A stretch of 64,000 nucleotides of DNA from Streptomyces sp. P9-A4 (lineage in GTDB: Bacteria > Actinomycetota > Actinomycetes > Streptomycetales > Streptomycetaceae), in contig NZ_JAZIFY010000001.1 of the NCBI RefSeq assembly GCF_036634195.1, forward strand, positions 930,001 through 994,000. The letters are read 5' to 3'. Numbering within the stretch: position 1 is the first letter of the stretch; the number at the start of each line of letters is the position of its first letter. The position numbers were made by a program, and so were the translations under genes. Positions 62,403 through 64,000 of this stretch are shown piece by piece. The notes beneath the pieces were generated by a model that worked only from the letters and a program-made list of their open reading frames with translations, did not search any database and had not been told where the DNA came from.

Positions 62403-64000
62403 TCAGCGACCTGCGCTGTCGACCACCTCGGCCCACTCGTCGAGCAGGCTCTGCGCGGAGGCGTCGTCGGGCCCCTCGGCCCACAGATGGGTGACGGCCT
62501 CCGCGGGGTCGGGCAGCACCATCACCCAGCGCCCGTCGGCCTCGACCACCCGCACGCCGTCGGTGGTGTCGACGGACCGGCTGCCCGCCGCCTCGACGAC
62601 CCGGCGCATCACCAGCCCCTTCACGGCCCACGGGGTCGCGATGTCCTTCTTGAGGACATGCGCCCGCGGAATCCGCGCGTCGATCTGGCTCAGGGTGAGC
62701 TGTGTCCGCGCGACGAGCCCGATGAGTCGGACGAAGGCGGCGGCACCGTCGAAGACGCTGCTGAACTCGGGCACGATGAACCCGCCGCGCCCGTCGCCGC
62801 CGAAGATCGTCGACTCCTCGCGTCCGACCCTGGTGAGGTCGTCGGGCGAGGTGGTCGTCCACTCCACCTGAGTGCCGTGGTAGGCGGCGACCTGCTCGGC
62901 GATCCGTGTCGTGGTCACGGGCAGCGCCACCCGCCCCGACCGCCGCTCGGCGGCCACCAGGTCCAGCATGACGAGGAGCGCGCGGTCGTCCTCGATGATC
63001 CGCCCGCGCTCGTCCACGAGCGAGAGCCGCTCGCCGACGGGGTCGAACCGCACTCCGAAGGCGGCCCGCGCCGAGGCCACGATCTCCCCGAGCCGTACGA
63101 GCCCGGCCCGCCGGCTCTCGGCCGACTCGGTGGGCCTCGACTCGTCGAGCCCGGGGTTGATCGTCAGCGAGTCCACCTGGAGCCGCCCGAGCAGGCTGGG
63201 CAGTACGAGCCCGGCGCTGCCGTTGGAGGCGTCCACGACGACCTTCAGACCGGCTTCCGCGATCCCGGAGGTGTCGACGTTCCGCAGCAGCGAGCCGGTG
63301 TACGAGTCGAAGACGCTCGCCGGGAAGGACAGGTCGCCGATCTCCCCGGGGAAGGCTCTCCGGTACTCCTGCCGAGCGAACACCCGGTCGAGCTTGCGCT
63401 GCCCGCCCTGTGAGAGGTCGGCCCCACGCTCGTCGAAGAACATGATGTCGACGGAGTCGGGCACGCCGGGCGAGGTCCGCACCATGATGCCGCCGGCGCT
63501 TCCCCGCGCGGTCTGCTGCCGCGCCACCGGCAGCGGCACGTTCTCCAGGTCCCGTACGTTGATGGCGCTGGCCTGCAGGGCCGAGATGACCGCCCTCTTG
63601 AGCGCCCGTGCACCTCGTGAGTGGTCTCGGGCGGTGGTGACGGTCGAGCCCTTCTTGAGGGTCGTGGCGTACGCCCCCGCGAGCCGAACGGCCAGCTCGG
63701 GCGTGATCTCCACGTTCAGGATGCCGGAGACCCCGCGCGCCCCGAAGAGATGGGCCTGCCCGCGGGACTCCCAGATGACGGAGGTGTTGACGAAGGCGCC
63801 GGCCTCGATCGTCTTGAAGGGGTAGACGCGCACATTCCCCTGGACGATCGATTCCTCCCCGACGAGGCACTCGTCCCCGATGACGGCCCCGTCCTCGATC
63901 CGGGCGGCCCGCATGATGTCGGTGTTCTTCCCGATGACACAGCCGCGCAGATTGCACTGCTGGCCGATGTACACGTTGTCGTGGACGACGGCCTTGTGCA
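62403..64000 (-). CDS. Mannose-1-phosphate guanylyltransferase / phosphomannomutase-like protein (5' end cut)
   Basis: About 532 C-terminal residues are in the window. The visible start is the left-handed beta-helix (hexapeptide) region (VYIGQQCNLRGCVIGKNTDI, EDGAVIGDECLVGEESIVQG). The phosphohexomutase-like part follows (SRGARALKRAVISALQASAI, PGVPDSVDIMFFDERGADLS, VVDASNGSAGLVLPSLLGRL). The catalytic phosphoserine loop TASHNP is not seen, so mutase activity is doubtful. The nucleotidyltransferase domain lies outside. Such ManB-like proteins supply GDP-mannose for cell-wall glycans. Confidence 0.88.
   Translation of the reverse strand, partial: HKAVVHDNVYIGQQCNLRGCVIGKNTDIMRAARIEDGAVIGDECLVGEESIVQGNVRVYPFKTIEAGAFVNTSVIWESRGQAHLFGARGVSGILNVEITPELAVRLAGAYATTLKKGSTVTTARDHSRGARALKRAVISALQASAINVRDLENVPLPVARQQTARGSAGGIMVRTSPGVPDSVDIMFFDERGADLSQGGQRKLDRVFARQEYRRAFPGEIGDLSFPASVFDSYTGSLLRNVDTSGIAEAGLKVVVDASNGSAGLVLPSLLGRLQVDSLTINPGLDESRPTESAESRRAGLVRLGEIVASARAAFGVRFDPVGERLSLVDERGRIIEDDRALLVMLDLVAAERRSGRVALPVTTTRIAEQVAAYHGTQVEWTTTSPDDLTRVGREESTIFGGDGRGGFIVPEFSSVFDGAAAFVRLIGLVARTQLTLSQIDARIPRAHVLKKDIATPWAVKGLVMRRVVEAAGSRSVDTTDGVRVVEADGRWVMVLPDPAEAVTHLWAEGPDDASAQSLLDEWAEVVDSAGR

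Overview
The window is about 64 kb of very GC-rich DNA with strong third-position GC bias, frequent GTG starts and short Shine-Dalgarno-led operons. Gene content and order are those of a Streptomyces chromosome: GcvP behind a tandem glycine riboswitch, the GarA-like FHA / MerR (FtsR) / bifunctional nuclease / MerR block, the DUF881-Sbp-DUF881 block, a DUF5999 protein and many small actinobacterial families. No rRNA, tRNA or CRISPR array was seen.

Layout. 1-7 kb is a mobile-element scrapyard: a cut-off IS3 element, an IS5-family element interrupted near its transposase start by an IS630-like compound unit carrying a passenger gene, and several decayed IS5-type transposase pieces. One secreted protein, one lipoprotein whose 5' end now comes from an IS end, and fragments of a conserved small protein lie among them. 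7.1-10.5 kb carries a NADAR-domain protein, a small membrane protein and an ABC-F ATPase.

10.6-21.7 kb looks like an undescribed ribosomally synthesised peptide (RiPP) cluster. It has a 49-residue precursor-like peptide framed by two strong hairpins, a leaderless family-5 solute-binding-like protein, two paralogous Fe(II)/2-oxoglutarate oxygenases, a cobalamin-type radical SAM enzyme, a ThiF/E1-like adenylating enzyme with an N-terminal leader-binding-like region, an MFS exporter, and a paired active/inactive M16 protease. The ABC-F gene diverges from it and could give self-protection. A plausible flow is: precursor made in excess over enzymes because of the attenuator, leader held by the ThiF-like protein, core modified by the radical SAM and oxygenase enzymes, product exported by the MFS protein and trimmed by the M16 pair. 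The product cannot be deduced.

21.8-50 kb is ordinary accessory chromosome: a SnoaL-like protein, an Idh/MocA oxidoreductase, DinB-superfamily (DUF664) protein, lipoproteins, Ung, a family-5 solute-binding lipoprotein, two SDRs, a DUF3037/HipA-like pair, an ECF sigma factor with a membrane partner, CbiZ, a Rieske lipoprotein, PPOX/FMN proteins, LysR, MocR and PadR regulators, three EamA transporters, a PhzF protein whose stop codon is supplied by a MITE, a CPBP protease and a glutamate-cysteine ligase-like enzyme. 51-64 kb is conserved core: GcvP with riboswitch, PRC-barrel protein, DinB polymerase IV, MerR, bifunctional nuclease, FtsR, FHA protein, DUF881-Sbp-DUF881, and a mannose-1-phosphate guanylyltransferase-like protein running off the end.
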